Positions 1 to 9,857 of a stretch of 64,000 nt of DNA are shown one piece after another (positions within the stretch are counted from its first letter, which is position 1; every line of letters begins with the position of its first letter). The notes beneath the pieces were generated by a model. It made no database searches. It was not told the DNA's origin and was given only the letters and a program-made list of their open reading frames with translations. The translations under genes and the position numbers were made by a program. Source of the stretch: Komagataeibacter nataicola (GTDB lineage Bacteria; Pseudomonadota; Alphaproteobacteria; Acetobacterales; Acetobacteraceae); assembly GCF_003207795.1 (NCBI RefSeq), contig NZ_NIRT01000007.1:1-64000 (forward strand), read 5' to 3'.

Positions 1-216
1 CTGCCATGCCTGGAACCAGCTCGTCGATCAACCATGGCGCATCATGTCAATCGGACTGCGCAATTGGGCTCATAGGTTATAGCAATCAACGGTTGGTATT
101 ACTTGTTGTTTGTTGGGCGAAGATCAACACGGCACAGTCACGTGTCATGCTACGGCGTTGCCACCATCCGTATCACGGTTCGTTGTCTAGCAGGCATGCG
201 TCAGGTGGGCAAAAGC

Positions 217-1608
217 TCATCCTGCGTTGCGGTCCTCCGATGTTACGCCGAGCTGCTTGAGCTTGCGGTGCAGCGCACTGCGCTCCATGCCCACAAAGCC
301 TGCGGTACGGCTGATGTTCCCGCCAAAACGCAAAAGCTGCGCCTGAAGGTACTGGGTCTCGAACAGGTCACGCGCCTCCCGCAGCGGCAGGCTCATCACA
401 TCCTCGTCAGAATCGAACTTGAGCAGCGCGGGCGCCCCCTCCCCCACCGAGGAGGGCAGCATGTCGGCCCGGATGGGGTCGGTGCTGTTGCCCGGCATCA
501 TGATGAGCAGGCGCTCCATCAGGTTGCGCAGTTCGCGCACGTTGCCCGGCCACTCATAGCTCTGGAGTGCGGCAATGGCGTCGCCTGAAAGCTCGCGCAG
601 CGGCAGGCCCGCGTTTTCTGCCGCGCGGTCAAGGAACATGCGGGCGAGCTCGGGTATGTCCTCGCGCCGCTCGCGCAGGCTGGGAATGCGCAGCGGCACC
701 ACGGCGAGGCGGTAGTACAGATCCTCACGGAAACGCCCGAGCCCGATCTCGGCCTGCAGGTCGCGGTTGGTGGTGGCGAGCACGCGCACATCCACCTTGA
801 CCCGCCGCGAGCCGCCAAGCCGCTCGAAGGTCTGGTCCTGCAGCGCGCGCACGATCTTGCCCTGCGTTTCAAGCGGCATGTCAGACACTTCATCAAGCAG
901 CAGCGTGCCGCCATGCGCGCGCTCGAGCACGCCGGTGCGGCGGCCCGCGCCATCATCGCTGCCCTCGATGCCGAACAGTTCTTCTTCAAACCGGCCCGGG
1001 GCGAGGGTGGCGCAGTTCAGCGCGATGAACGGCCCCTCGGCACGGCGGGAGCTGGCATGGATCATCCTTGCCGCCACTTCCTTGCCCGTGCCCGCAGCCC
1101 CCGAGATCAGCACGCGCGAGCCGGTCGGCGCCACGCGGTCAATCTGGTTGCGCACGGCGGCAATGGCGGCGCTGCGCCCCTCGAGCACGGTGCCCGAGCC
1201 CGCGCGCAGGCGCAGCTCGGCATTCTCGCGCGCAAGGCGCGAGGCCTCGAGCGCGCGGCGCACCACCACAAGCAGCCGGTCGGCCTGGAAGGGTTTTTCA
1301 ATAAAATCGTACGCGCCGTGCTGCAGGGCGGCGACGGCGGTCTCGATGGTGCCGTGGCCCGAGATCATGATGACCGGGACGGACGGCTCCTCCTTGTGCA
1401 GCACATTGAGGATGCCCAGCCCATCGAGCCGTGATCCCTGCAGCCAGACATCAAGCACCACCAGCGCGGGCCGGCGCTCGCGGAAGGCGGCGATGGCGGA
1501 ATCGGAATCGCCCGCCAGCCGCGTCTCATATCCTTCATCGGCCAGAATGCCTTCGATAAGGAGCCGTATATCCGGCTCATCATCGACGATCAGGATTTCA
1601 TGCCCCAT
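217..1608 (-). CDS. ntrX: Nitrogen regulation response regulator NtrX
   Basis: Response regulator of the NtrY-NtrX pair, 463 aa. Receiver domain at residues 1-120 with acidic pocket D9/D10 and phospho-acceptor D53 (LVVLDVW). The AAA+ domain has Walker A GAAGTGKE near residue 170 and a LLLDEVSDM Walker B. A Fis-type helix-turn-helix ends the protein (GNISRTAGFVGMERSALHRK). The sigma-54 contact loop GAFTGA is absent: ELFG is followed by IEGSDDGAGRRTG. That is typical of alphaproteobacterial NtrX, which generally does not act as a classical sigma-54 activator (family knowledge). The start overlaps the end of ntrY by 11 nt, so the two are translationally coupled. It is the last gene of the dusB-ntrBCYX operon in this window. 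In relatives hfq often follows; only about 200 nt remain here, and they show no clear gene. Confidence 0.95.
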   Translation of the reverse strand: MGHEILIVDDEPDIRLLIEGILADEGYETRLAGDSDSAIAAFRERRPALVVLDVWLQGSRLDGLGILNVLHKEEPSVPVIMISGHGTIETAVAALQHGAYDFIEKPFQADRLLVVVRRALEASRLARENAELRLRAGSGTVLEGRSAAIAAVRNQIDRVAPTGSRVLISGAAGTGKEVAARMIHASSRRAEGPFIALNCATLAPGRFEEELFGIEGSDDGAGRRTGVLERAHGGTLLLDEVSDMPLETQGKIVRALQDQTFERLGGSRRVKVDVRVLATTNRDLQAEIGLGRFREDLYYRLAVVPLRIPSLRERREDIPELARMFLDRAAENAGLPLRELSGDAIAALQSYEWPGNVRELRNLMERLLIMMPGNSTDPIRADMLPSSVGEGAPALLKFDSDEDVMSLPLREARDLFETQYLQAQLLRFGGNISRTAGFVGMERSALHRKLKQLGVTSEDRNAG

Positions 1609-3865
1609 GGTCGTCCTTTATCGGCAAAATCAACGTCGACACAGCTCCCCTGCCCCCGGCATTGTCCTCAAGCCCGATGCTGCCGCCATGATCTTCAAGA
1701 ATCTTCTTGACGATCGCAAGGCCCAGGCCGGTTCCCTTGGGCTTGTGCGTCACATATGGCTCGGTCAGCCGGGCGCGATCCTCGACCGGCAGCCCGATCC
1801 CGTCATCCTCGACGCGCAGGCGAACATGCGCGCCGTCATTTTCCAATGTAATACGGATGTGGCCGATGACGCCATCCCCGCCCGGCGCCACGCCGGGAGC
1901 ACGCATGGCAATGGCGTCGGCCGCGTTCTGCAGCAGGTTGGTCAGCGCCTGGCCCACCAGCCTGCGGTCGCAGCGCACGATCGGCCCCCGGTCGGGCAGG
2001 TCAACATCATAGACAAGCTCGGGGTGGGCGTTGCGTTGCAGGATCAGCGCCTCGCGCACGATGCGCGAGAGGTCCTCGTTGCGCATGACGGGCTGCGGCA
2101 TGCGGGCGAAGGCGGAAAATTCATCCACCATGCGCCCGATATCGCCAACATGGCGGATGATGGTGTCCACACATTGCACGAACGTATCGGGGTCGGATGA
2201 AATCTCGCGCAGGAAGCGGCGCTTGAGCCGCTCGGCGGCAAGCTGGATGGGGGTGAGCGGGTTCTTGATCTCATGGGCGATGCGGCGCGCCACGTCCGCC
2301 CAGGCCGCCTTGCGCTGCGCCACCTGCAGGGCTGTTATGTCATCAAAGGTAACCACATAGCCCTCGGCCGAGACACCGGCCACGCTGCCCTGCATTTCCG
2401 CGCCGATTCGCACCAGCAGCGTGCTGGCGCGGCCACCCGCGAGCACCTGCACCTCGCCCGTCAGCTCGCGCGCGCCATCATGGGCGATGCGGGCGAGCAT
2501 GTCGGCAAGTTCGGGCACCACCTCGATGAGCGGGCGGCCCACGCAGTCGGCCATGTCGCGGTGCAGCAGCACGCTGGCCGCCCGGTTGGGCAGCTCGATC
2601 ATGCGCTGCGAATCCAGCCCGATCACCCCTGCCGAAACACCGGACAGCACGGCCTCGGTAAACCGGCGGCGTTCATTGATCTGGTTGTTGGCCTGGATCA
2701 GCTCGGCGCGCTGGGTGGCAAGCTGGGTGGTCATGCGGTTGAAGGCGCGTGACAGGCTGGCCACCTCGTCATCCCGGTCGCCCTCGGGCACGTTGCTGTC
2801 GAGATCACCCTTGCTCACCCGCTCCGATGCCAAGATGAGCAGGCCGAGCGGGCGCACGATCTGGTTGGCCAGCATCAGCCCGATCAGGATGGCCGCGCCC
2901 AGCACCAGCACCGCCACGAGGGCGAAGATGAGCACGAAGGTGAACTGGATCTTGCCGCGATTGCCATTGAGCCGCTGGTAGTCGGCCACCACCTGCTCGG
3001 TGCGGTGCATATGCTCGAGGATGTCGGGATCAACGGGGCGGGCGATCATGAGCATGAGCGGCGGCGTATCGCCCAGCGTCACCACCGCGCGGACGGTCTT
3101 TTCATCTGCCGAATCCAGGATCGCGATCTCGTTGGTGCGGGCCATGAGGGTGGCGGCTGGCGGCGGCAGGTCCTTCATGTTGGCCGCGCGCCCCATCAGC
3201 CCGCCCGAGGCCACGACCGTGTTGGTGAACGGGTCGTACACCACCGCCACGTCCAGCCCGCGCAGGGTGGCCTGCGAATCCAGCACCTGCGAGAGCGCGT
3301 CAGCATTGTGCAGCAGGTCATCGCCCGACCCGGCCAGCGCGGTCTGGGCGCTGACAAGGTAGTTGGCCAGCGAGAAGGCCTCCGTGCGGATATTGGCGTT
3401 ATGCTCCTGCAGGTAGCCGCGCGAGGTTTCGAGCGCCTCGTTCAGCGCGGTGTTCACCCGGTCGCTGAACCAGATCTGGATGCCGTAATGAAAGAACACG
3501 GCGGCAAACGTGCCCACCACGATGGTAGGCGCCACCGCCACGATGCCAAACAGCGTGACCAGCCGCACATGCAGCCGTGCGCCCGCCAGCCCGCTGCGCC
3601 GCTCGGCCAGTACGCGGCCCACCTTTTCGGTCAGCGAGGTGGCCAGCAGCAGCAGCACCAGAAAGTTGAGGATGAACACCAGCGCCTGGATCTGCGGGTG
3701 ATGGGCCAGCGAATTGCCGCCCGACAGCACCACGAAGGTCGCCACCCCCAGCACAAGGGCGAGCAGCACCAGCACCAGAGCCACGTTGCGACGCACGAGC
3801 ATGTCGAGCATGCGGCGCGCCAGGCGATAGGCAACGCTCGGGCGCGGCGGGGCGGGCGTGGTCAT
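1598..3865 (-). CDS. ntrY: Nitrogen regulation sensor histidine kinase NtrY
   Basis: Membrane histidine kinase of 755 aa, partner of NtrX. Three hydrophobic segments lie in the first 130 residues and a fourth near 305-332 ([20 protein letters not shown]), enclosing an extracytoplasmic sensor region. A HAMP linker follows ([19 protein letters not shown]), then a PAS domain, the HisKA phospho-acceptor box ([20 protein letters not shown]) and an HATPase domain with the G2 box [18 protein letters not shown]. It overlaps ntrC by 4 nt at its start and ntrX by 11 nt at its end. Length and domain order are those of full-length NtrY. The signal sensed is not evident from the sequence. Confidence 0.95.
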   Translation of the reverse strand: MTTPAPPRPSVAYRLARRMLDMLVRRNVALVLVLLALVLGVATFVVLSGGNSLAHHPQIQALVFILNFLVLLLLATSLTEKVGRVLAERRSGLAGARLHVRLVTLFGIVAVAPTIVVGTFAAVFFHYGIQIWFSDRVNTALNEALETSRGYLQEHNANIRTEAFSLANYLVSAQTALAGSGDDLLHNADALSQVLDSQATLRGLDVAVVYDPFTNTVVASGGLMGRAANMKDLPPPAATLMARTNEIAILDSADEKTVRAVVTLGDTPPLMLMIARPVDPDILEHMHRTEQVVADYQRLNGNRGKIQFTFVLIFALVAVLVLGAAILIGLMLANQIVRPLGLLILASERVSKGDLDSNVPEGDRDDEVASLSRAFNRMTTQLATQRAELIQANNQINERRRFTEAVLSGVSAGVIGLDSQRMIELPNRAASVLLHRDMADCVGRPLIEVVPELADMLARIAHDGARELTGEVQVLAGGRASTLLVRIGAEMQGSVAGVSAEGYVVTFDDITALQVAQRKAAWADVARRIAHEIKNPLTPIQLAAERLKRRFLREISSDPDTFVQCVDTIIRHVGDIGRMVDEFSAFARMPQPVMRNEDLSRIVREALILQRNAHPELVYDVDLPDRGPIVRCDRRLVGQALTNLLQNAADAIAMRAPGVAPGGDGVIGHIRITLENDGAHVRLRVEDDGIGLPVEDRARLTEPYVTHKPKGTGLGLAIVKKILEDHGGSIGLEDNAGGRGAVSTLILPIKDDHGA

Positions 3866-5316
3866 GCCCCCCCGCGCACCACGGGAATATCGAGATCGCG
3901 GATCTTCTTGCGCAGCGTATTGCGGTTCAGCCCCAGCATGGCGGCGGCTCGGATCTGGTTGCCGCGCGTGGCCGAGAGCATCATGGAAATGAGCGGGCGC
4001 TCCACCTCGGCAATCACCTTGTCATAAATATCGCTCATGGGCATGTCGTCCTGCCCGGCCCCTGCGGCGAGGAAGCGGCGCAGGTGGCGCTCCACCGCTT
4101 CGGCCAGGGTTTCGGTGCTGCTGCCCCCCTCGCCCGGCACGCCCGTATTACTGACTTCGGCGAGTTCGGCATCGATGATGTCGGCCCCGATGCTTTCCTG
4201 CGGGTGGAGTGCCGTGATGCGGCGCATCAGGTTTTCAAGCTCGCGCACGTTGCCCGGCCACCGATAGGCCTGCAGGCGGGCCATCGCCTCCTCATCAAGC
4301 ACGCGCACGTTGCCCGCGTCATCGGCGTTCTCGTTCAGGAAATGCCGCGCGAGCAGCGGAATGTCCTCCACCCGCTCACGCAGGGGCGGCAGGCGCATGG
4401 GCACCACGTTCAGGCGGTAGTACAGATCCTCGCGGAACGTGCCCTCGCGGATGGCCTGCCGCAGGTCGCGGTGGGTGGCGGCGATGATGCGCACGTTGGC
4501 GCGGATGGGCACGGTGCCGCCCACGGTCGTGAACGCGCCATCCTGCAGCACGCGCAGGAGCCTTGTCTGGGCCTCGGGCGGCATGTCGCCGATCTCGTCA
4601 AGGAACAGCGTGCCGCCCGCTGCCTGCTCAAAGCGCCCCGCAACCCGGCTCGTCGCCCCCGTAAAGGCTCCGCGCTCATGGCCGAACAGTTCGCTCTCGA
4701 TCAGGTTGCGCGGAATGGCGGCCATGTTGATGGCCACGAACGGCCCCGCGCGGCGCGGCCCGTAATCATGCAGGGCGCGGGCCACGAGTTCCTTACCGGT
4801 GCCGCTTTCTCCCGTAATCATCACGGTCAGGTCCGATGTCGTGAGGCGGGCGATGATGCGGTAGATGTCCTGCATCACCACCGAGCGGCCGATGAGCGAC
4901 ATCTGTTCCTCGGGCCGGGGGGCCACTACCGCGGCCTGCACCGGCATGGCGGGAGTCGCCAGCGCGCGGGCGACGACGGCCAGCACCTCCTTGAGGTCGA
5001 AAGGCTTGGGCAGGTATTCAAACGCGCCGCGCTGGGTGGCCTTGACCGCCGTCATGAGCGTGGACTGCGCGCTCATCACCACCACCCGCAGGTCGGGGCG
5101 AATGCGGCGGATGCGCGGAATGAGGTCCAGCCCGTTTTCATCAGGCATGACCACGTCGGTAATCACGAGGTCGCCCTCGCCTTCCTCCACCCACTGCCAC
5201 AAGGTGGAGGCCTGGGCCGTGGCGCGGACCTGATAGCCCGCGCGGCCAAGCGCCTGGCTCAGCACCGTGCGGATGGAACGGTCATCATCGGCAACAAGAA
5301 TGGTCGGCAGCGACAT
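3862..5316 (-). CDS. ntrC: Nitrogen regulation response regulator NtrC (sigma-54 activator)
   Basis: 484 aa activator of nitrogen-assimilation promoters with sigma-54. The receiver domain carries D54 ([10 protein letters not shown]). The AAA+ domain has Walker [10 protein letters not shown], an intact GAFTGA loop ([15 protein letters not shown]), Walker [14 protein letters not shown] and the [15 protein letters not shown] block. The Fis-type helix-turn-helix is at the C-terminus ([20 protein letters not shown]). The intact GAFTGA contrasts with its altered counterpart in NtrX. It lies 31 nt after ntrB and overlaps ntrY by 4 nt. Its activity is expected to be set by NtrB phosphorylation in response to PII (family knowledge). 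Confidence 0.96.
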   Translation of the reverse strand: MSLPTILVADDDRSIRTVLSQALGRAGYQVRATAQASTLWQWVEEGEGDLVITDVVMPDENGLDLIPRIRRIRPDLRVVVMSAQSTLMTAVKATQRGAFEYLPKPFDLKEVLAVVARALATPAMPVQAAVVAPRPEEQMSLIGRSVVMQDIYRIIARLTTSDLTVMITGESGTGKELVARALHDYGPRRAGPFVAINMAAIPRNLIESELFGHERGAFTGATSRVAGRFEQAAGGTLFLDEIGDMPPEAQTRLLRVLQDGAFTTVGGTVPIRANVRIIAATHRDLRQAIREGTFREDLYYRLNVVPMRLPPLRERVEDIPLLARHFLNENADDAGNVRVLDEEAMARLQAYRWPGNVRELENLMRRITALHPQESIGADIIDAELAEVSNTGVPGEGGSSTETLAEAVERHLRRFLAAGAGQDDMPMSDIYDKVIAEVERPLISMMLSATRGNQIRAAAMLGLNRNTLRKKIRDLDIPVVRGGA

Positions 5317-5347
5317 ACGCTATAAATCTCTCAACTCTGGCAGGGCT

Positions 5348-6493
5348 TCAGGGCGTGCCCCGGTCTTCGGTCACGACAGGCAGGTGCAGCAGGACCTCGG
5401 TGCGGCCAGGGCGGCTTTCCACCTCGATCACACCGCCATGGTCGCCCACGATCTTGCCCGCAAGCGCCAGTCCCAGCCCGCTGCCCGTGGTCTTGGTGGT
5501 CAGGAACGGCTCGAACAGATGCGGGCGGATGTTCTCGGGAATGCCCGGCCCGTTATCACGCACCGAAACCAGCAGCGGCAGCTGGACGCGCTGGCTGCCC
5601 GCCCCGGTGGAAACCCATATGCCGGGGCGGTAGCTGGTGGTGAGCGTAATGAGCGGCGGCGCGTCGCCTTCAGGGTGGTCGTGCAGGGCCTCGGCGGCGT
5701 TTTTCACCAGATTGAGCAGCACCTGCACCAGCTGGTCGCGGTTACCCCATACCGGCGGCAGCGAGGGGTCATAGACTTCCTCAAAACGGATATCGGCGGC
5801 AAAGCCCTGCTGGGCCAGCCTGCGCACATGCTCGAGCACGCGGTGGATGTTGACCGGCCTGCGTTCGATCGGGCGGTCGCTGAACATGTCCATCCGGTCC
5901 ACGAGGTCGCGGATGCGGTTGACCTCGTCCTGGATCAGCACGGCAAGCTCACGGTCGGATTCGCCCACCGAGGTTTCAAGCAGCTGCGCCGCCCCCCTTA
6001 TGCCCGAGAGCGGGTTCTTGACCTCGTGCGCCAAAATGGCCGCCATGCCCGCAACACTGCGCGCCGCCGAGCGGAAAGTAAGCTGGCGGTCAAGCACGCG
6101 CACGGCAGAAAAATCATGGAAGGTCAGCGCGACCGAGCCCGGCTCCTCCATTACGGGGGCGCCCTGCACGGTCACGCCCTCATGGCGCAGGCGGGGACTT
6201 TCCAGCGTGACCTCGTGCTCGACCACGGTGTGGTCCTGCGCGCGCACCTGCTCCATGAGCAGAAAGAGCGGGCTGTCACCGGGCAGGATGTCGGTCAGGC
6301 GCATCTGCACCAGATGCGCGCGCGACATGCCAAAAAACGGCTCGGCGGCGCTGTTGACGTAGCCGATTGCGTTATCGGCGCGCACCACCACCACCGGCAG
6401 CGCCAGCGAATCGAGTATGACCCGCCCGTTGCCCGTTACGTTATCGGGGGCGCAGGGCACATGGCCGGCGGGTTCGGGCGGGGTATGGTTCAT
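5348..6493 (-). CDS. ntrB: Nitrogen regulation sensor histidine kinase NtrB
   Basis: Cytoplasmic histidine kinase/phosphatase, 381 aa, cognate to NtrC. It has an N-terminal PAS domain (about 20-130), a HisKA box ([20 protein letters not shown]) and an HATPase domain with N box ([16 protein letters not shown]) and G boxes ([36 protein letters not shown]). There are no membrane segments, as expected for NtrB. The start overlaps the dusB stop by 4 nt (ATGA), the usual dusB(nifR3)-ntrB coupling of Alphaproteobacteria. In the family, PII protein switches it between kinase and phosphatase. Confidence 0.95.
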   Translation of the reverse strand: MNHTPPEPAGHVPCAPDNVTGNGRVILDSLALPVVVVRADNAIGYVNSAAEPFFGMSRAHLVQMRLTDILPGDSPLFLLMEQVRAQDHTVVEHEVTLESPRLRHEGVTVQGAPVMEEPGSVALTFHDFSAVRVLDRQLTFRSAARSVAGMAAILAHEVKNPLSGIRGAAQLLETSVGESDRELAVLIQDEVNRIRDLVDRMDMFSDRPIERRPVNIHRVLEHVRRLAQQGFAADIRFEEVYDPSLPPVWGNRDQLVQVLLNLVKNAAEALHDHPEGDAPPLITLTTSYRPGIWVSTGAGSQRVQLPLLVSVRDNGPGIPENIRPHLFEPFLTTKTTGSGLGLALAGKIVGDHGGVIEVESRPGRTEVLLHLPVVTEDRGTP

Positions 6494-7551
6494 GCCGCGC
6501 GCGCTGCGGCCCTTTCCGCCTCCACGGTGGAGGGGCGCGGCCCGCGCACATGGCCCGCCGCGATCTGCCCGTCATAGAATTCATGGATCATGCCGATCAC
6601 GCCATCGACCGTGTCCATCCTGTTGACCGCCGCGCGGAACCCCGCCGAACCCGGCAGCCCCGCCGAGTACCATGACACATGCTTGCGCGCGAGCCGCAGG
6701 CCGGGATGGGCGCCAAAATGGTCGATCATCATGCCGTAATGCTTCAGCACGATGGCTTTTTCCGCCGGCAGGTCGGGTTCGGGAATATCCTCGCCATGCA
6801 TGAGCGCGCGCGCCACCTGGGCCAGGAACCACGGGCGGCCATAGCAGCCGCGCCCGATCATGACACCCTGCGCGCCTGAACGCTCGAGCGCCACGCGGGC
6901 ATCCTCCACACTCAGGATATCGCCATTGACGATAACCGGCAGGTCCACCGCATCGACCACATTGCGCACGAAATGCCAGTCCGCCGTGCCATTATAGAAC
7001 TGCTGGCGGGTGCGGCCATGCACAGTTACCATGCGAATGCCCGATTCCTGTGCAATACGGGCCAGGGTGGGCGCGTTGAGGCTGTTATGGTCCCAGCCCA
7101 TGCGCATTTTCAGCGTAACGGGCACATTGACCGCGCGCACCACGCCTTCAAGCAGGCGGCCCGCCTGGGCCTCATCACGCATAAGGGCGGAACCGGCAAG
7201 CTGGCCCACGGCCACTTTCTTGACCGGGCAGCCGAAATTGATGTCGATGATGTCCGCCCCGCGATCAACCGCGATCCGTGCCGCCTGGCCCATCGCCTCG
7301 GGGTCGCACCCGGCAAGCTGCACCGAATTGGGGCCATCATCGGCCACTTCGGCCATGCGCAGCGTGGTCTCGTTCTCGCGGATCATGGCCCATGACGCGA
7401 TCATCTCCGACACGACGAGGCCTGCGCCGAGACTGCGCGCCAGCCTGCGGAACGGCAGGTCGGTCACCCCCGCCATCGGAGCCAGAATGACCGGCGCCCT
7501 GAGAATGACCCCGCCACCCAGATCAATGGGCGAGAGCAGTTGAGACGACAT
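6490..7551 (-). CDS. dusB: tRNA-dihydrouridine synthase DusB (NifR3)
   Basis: FMN-dependent enzyme that reduces uridines in the tRNA D-loop, 353 aa. Seen: the N-terminal [17 protein letters not shown] signature, the catalytic cysteine C108 in [10 protein letters not shown], and FMN/phosphate-binding segments [11 protein letters not shown] and [13 protein letters not shown] within a TIM barrel, followed by a C-terminal helical domain. It is the first gene of the operon leading into ntrB, which it overlaps by 4 nt. The promoter is presumably in the 7552-7787 gap shared with the divergent ispDF. Length and motifs are normal. Confidence 0.95.
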   Translation of the reverse strand: MSSQLLSPIDLGGGVILRAPVILAPMAGVTDLPFRRLARSLGAGLVVSEMIASWAMIRENETTLRMAEVADDGPNSVQLAGCDPEAMGQAARIAVDRGADIIDINFGCPVKKVAVGQLAGSALMRDEAQAGRLLEGVVRAVNVPVTLKMRMGWDHNSLNAPTLARIAQESGIRMVTVHGRTRQQFYNGTADWHFVRNVVDAVDLPVIVNGDILSVEDARVALERSGAQGVMIGRGCYGRPWFLAQVARALMHGEDIPEPDLPAEKAIVLKHYGMMIDHFGAHPGLRLARKHVSWYSAGLPGSAGFRAAVNRMDTVDGVIGMIHEFYDGQIAAGHVRGPRPSTVEAERAAARAA

Positions 7552-7808
7552 GAACCCTACTTCCCCGCCGGCTTTCCAGCCGCATGCGGCAACGTGGAAA
7601 CAGGCCAGCTAGATTATCCATCAAGAATGCTTATGATTTAGGCAGAATACCTGCTCCCGCCGCCCCGTGCAATCAGCTTCGGGGCACGCAACGCACATTT
7701 TTGCCCAACCGTGACAACCCAAAAGGACGGGCCGGAACAGCCCCGATAGTGCCCCTGCCCGCGCACAATGCTTGACGCGCGGCCCACATGGCCGCATTGC
7801 TCCGCATC

Positions 7809-8978
7809 ATGCGTGTTGCAGCCATTCTTCTCGCCGCGGGCCAGGGCAGCCGGTATAGCGCCCAGACCGCGACCCCCGTCGCCAAGCAGTATGTCACGCT
7901 CGGCGGCTGGCCCGTCATCCGCCACGCGGCGGATGCCCTTGCCCCTCATGTCGGCCTCATCCAGCCGGTGGGCGATCCAGCCCTGCTGGCCCGTGCGCTT
8001 GAAGGCTTTGCGCCCGAGGGCTGCACGGTCCTGCCCGTGGTGCCCGGCGGCGAGACGCGCCAGGCCAGCGTGCGCGCGGGCCTTGAGGCGCTTGACCGCC
8101 TGCCCGAGGCCGAGCGCCCCGAACTGGTGCTGATCCATGACGGCGCACGCCCCTACGTGCCCGCCAGCGTGACCGAGGGCGTGATTGCCGCTCTTGGCGC
8201 GCATGCGGGCGTGATCCCCGCCGTGCCGGTGGCTGACACCATCAAGCGCGCGAAGGATGGCATCATTACCGATACCGTGCCGCGCACCGACCTGTTCCGT
8301 GCCCAGACGCCGCAGGGCTTCCGCTTTGGCCTGCTGCGCGACCTGCACCGCGCGGCCGAAGCCGCCGATGCCACCGATGACGCCGCCCTGCTGGAAAACG
8401 CGGGCCACCCCGTGGCCATCGTGCCGGGTGCGGAAGACAACATCAAACTGACCTACAAGGAGGATCTGGTGCGACTGGAACGCCTGATCGGCCCGACCCT
8501 GCTGCCGCGCACCGGCACGGGCTACGACGTGCATGCCTTTGCCGAGAACCGTCCGCTCATCATGTGTGGCATCAACGTGCCCCACACGCGCGGCCTTGCG
8601 GGCCACTCCGATGCGGATGTGGGCATCCATGCGCTGTGCGATGCCATTTATGGCGCTCTGGCCGAGGGTGATATCGGCCGCCACTTCCCGCCCAGCAAGA
8701 ATGAATGGAAGGATGCCGATAGCGCGCGCTTCCTCGTGCATGCGGGCGAACGCATTCGCGCGCGCGGCGGCATGCTGGTCAATGCCGATGTGACGCTGAT
8801 CTGCGAGCGCCCCAAGATCGGTCCGCATTCCGAGGCGATGCGCGCCCGCCTTGCCGAACTGCTCAAGGTTGATATCGACCGCATCTCCGTCAAGGCCACC
8901 ACCTCCGAGCGCCTCGGCTTTACCGGCCGCGAGGAAGGCATTGCCTGCCTGGCCAGCGCCACGGTGCTGGTGCCCTGA
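7809..8978 (+). CDS. ispDF: Bifunctional IspD/IspF isoprenoid enzyme
   Basis: Fusion of MEP cytidylyltransferase (IspD, step 3) and MECDP synthase (IspF, step 5) of the non-mevalonate isoprenoid pathway. The IspD half begins at the nucleotide-binding motif [12 protein letters not shown] and contains [11 protein letters not shown]. The IspF half starts near 8508 with GTGYDVHAF, which supplies the metal ligands, followed by [19 protein letters not shown] and [14 protein letters not shown] chose the ATG at 7809, directly before the conserved strand [10 protein letters not shown]; an ATG at 7788 in frame would add seven residues and cannot be excluded, and neither has a good ribosome-binding site. 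An intrinsic terminator follows directly. Confidence 0.95.
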   Translation: MRVAAILLAAGQGSRYSAQTATPVAKQYVTLGGWPVIRHAADALAPHVGLIQPVGDPALLARALEGFAPEGCTVLPVVPGGETRQASVRAGLEALDRLPEAERPELVLIHDGARPYVPASVTEGVIAALGAHAGVIPAVPVADTIKRAKDGIITDTVPRTDLFRAQTPQGFRFGLLRDLHRAAEAADATDDAALLENAGHPVAIVPGAEDNIKLTYKEDLVRLERLIGPTLLPRTGTGYDVHAFAENRPLIMCGINVPHTRGLAGHSDADVGIHALCDAIYGALAEGDIGRHFPPSKNEWKDADSARFLVHAGERIRARGGMLVNADVTLICERPKIGPHSEAMRARLAELLKVDIDRISVKATTSERLGFTGREEGIACLASATVLVP

Positions 8979-9011
8979 TGTAGGAACAAAACAGACAGTA
9001 AATGTTTCCGG

Positions 9012-9045
9012 GGCCGCTTTTATTTTAATAAAAGCGGCCTTTTTT
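9012..9045 (+). terminator. Intrinsic terminator after ispDF
   Basis: Perfect 12-bp stem (GGCCGCTTTTAT pairing with ATAAAAGCGGCC), 4-nt loop, then TTTTTT. It begins 33 nt after the ispDF stop codon. Confidence 0.9.
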
Positions 9046-9080
9046 GAAGCTTTTTGAAAAAAGCTTCACCAAAAAACCTT
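9046..9080. repeat. Composite intergenic repeat, copy A (half unit)
   Basis: GAAGCTTTTTGAAAAAAGCTTC hairpin followed by ACCAAAAACCTTT. This is the right half of a repeat found at nine intergenic loci here. It lies between the convergent ends of ispDF and the ATP12 gene and directly abuts a complete intrinsic terminator. Confidence 0.8.
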
Positions 9081-9095
9081 TATCAATAAAGTATT

Positions 9096-9857
9096 TTACA
9101 CGACCCGGCAAAGCTGGAGAAAGCGCGCTGCATCCTCCACTTCCACCGCCTGCAAGCGCAGGGCTTCGAGCAGTTTCGCATCCTCGCCCCAGATGTCCAT
9201 CTGGCTGCGCTCATCCACGCTGGCAATCTCCGCAGCCCTTGCCGCAGGCAGCGCGCCGGTTGCTACAGCCAGCCCCAGCACGATGCTTTTCATCGCGGGC
9301 ACCATCACCCCCAAGGCCGCCAGGGTGGCATTATCCATCTGCGTAAGCAGCGCCCGCCACGCGTCATGCACGCCAGGCGACTGCACGAGCGGCATGATGC
9401 CCGTCGTCACCGCCATGTCGATGTCATGCCGCGCGCGCAGCCACGCAAGCTGCGGGTTCCACAGCGCCTGCTGCTCGCGGCACAGGGGTGCGGGATAATC
9501 GGCGCGGTAACACAGCAGTTCGCCATCCACGTAGTGCAGCAGGGCCGTGACCTGTGCCGCCGGGTCGGGGGCCACGCGCTCGATCATGGTGCCCGCGATG
9601 CGCGTCATGGGCAGGTCATCGGGCGTGAAATGGCCGCCCTTTTCCCCGCCAGCCTTTGCCCATTCATCGGCAATGGCCTGTGCGAGCGCGCGCGACGCCA
9701 CGCACAGCGCCGTGCCGCCGGGCAGGCGGATGCCCCGCCCGTCAAGCTCCACCGTAAAGCCACCATCCGCTACCGGGCTTATTGCGGCCGTAACCCAGAA
9801 CCGCCTGCGCCTGCCTGCGGTCTGGGGCGTGGGGGGGCGCACGCCATCCTTCATCAT
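9096..9857 (-). CDS. ATP12 family F1-ATPase assembly chaperone
   Basis: 253 aa protein resembling ATP12, the chaperone that holds the F1 alpha subunit during ATP synthase assembly in mitochondria and Alphaproteobacteria. Supporting segments: RRFWVTAAISPVADGGFTVE near the N-terminus, LDGRGIRLPGG, and the acidic/aromatic core YVDGELLCYRADYP followed by LWNPQLAWLRARHDID, all typical of the family. It overlaps the upstream AsmA-like gene by 4 nt, so it is the distal gene of a rarA-rlu-asmA-atp12 transcription unit. Not linked to atp genes here, as is usual. Confidence 0.88.
   Translation of the reverse strand: MMKDGVRPPTPQTAGRRRRFWVTAAISPVADGGFTVELDGRGIRLPGGTALCVASRALAQAIADEWAKAGGEKGGHFTPDDLPMTRIAGTMIERVAPDPAAQVTALLHYVDGELLCYRADYPAPLCREQQALWNPQLAWLRARHDIDMAVTTGIMPLVQSPGVHDAWRALLTQMDNATLAALGVMVPAMKSIVLGLAVATGALPAARAAEIASVDERSQMDIWGEDAKLLEALRLQAVEVEDAARFLQLCRVV

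Noticed and set aside
1-216. Possible start of hfq on the minus strand at the left edge (an ATG at about position 7)
   Set aside because: hfq often follows ntrX, but only two codons would be inside the window, so it cannot be supported.
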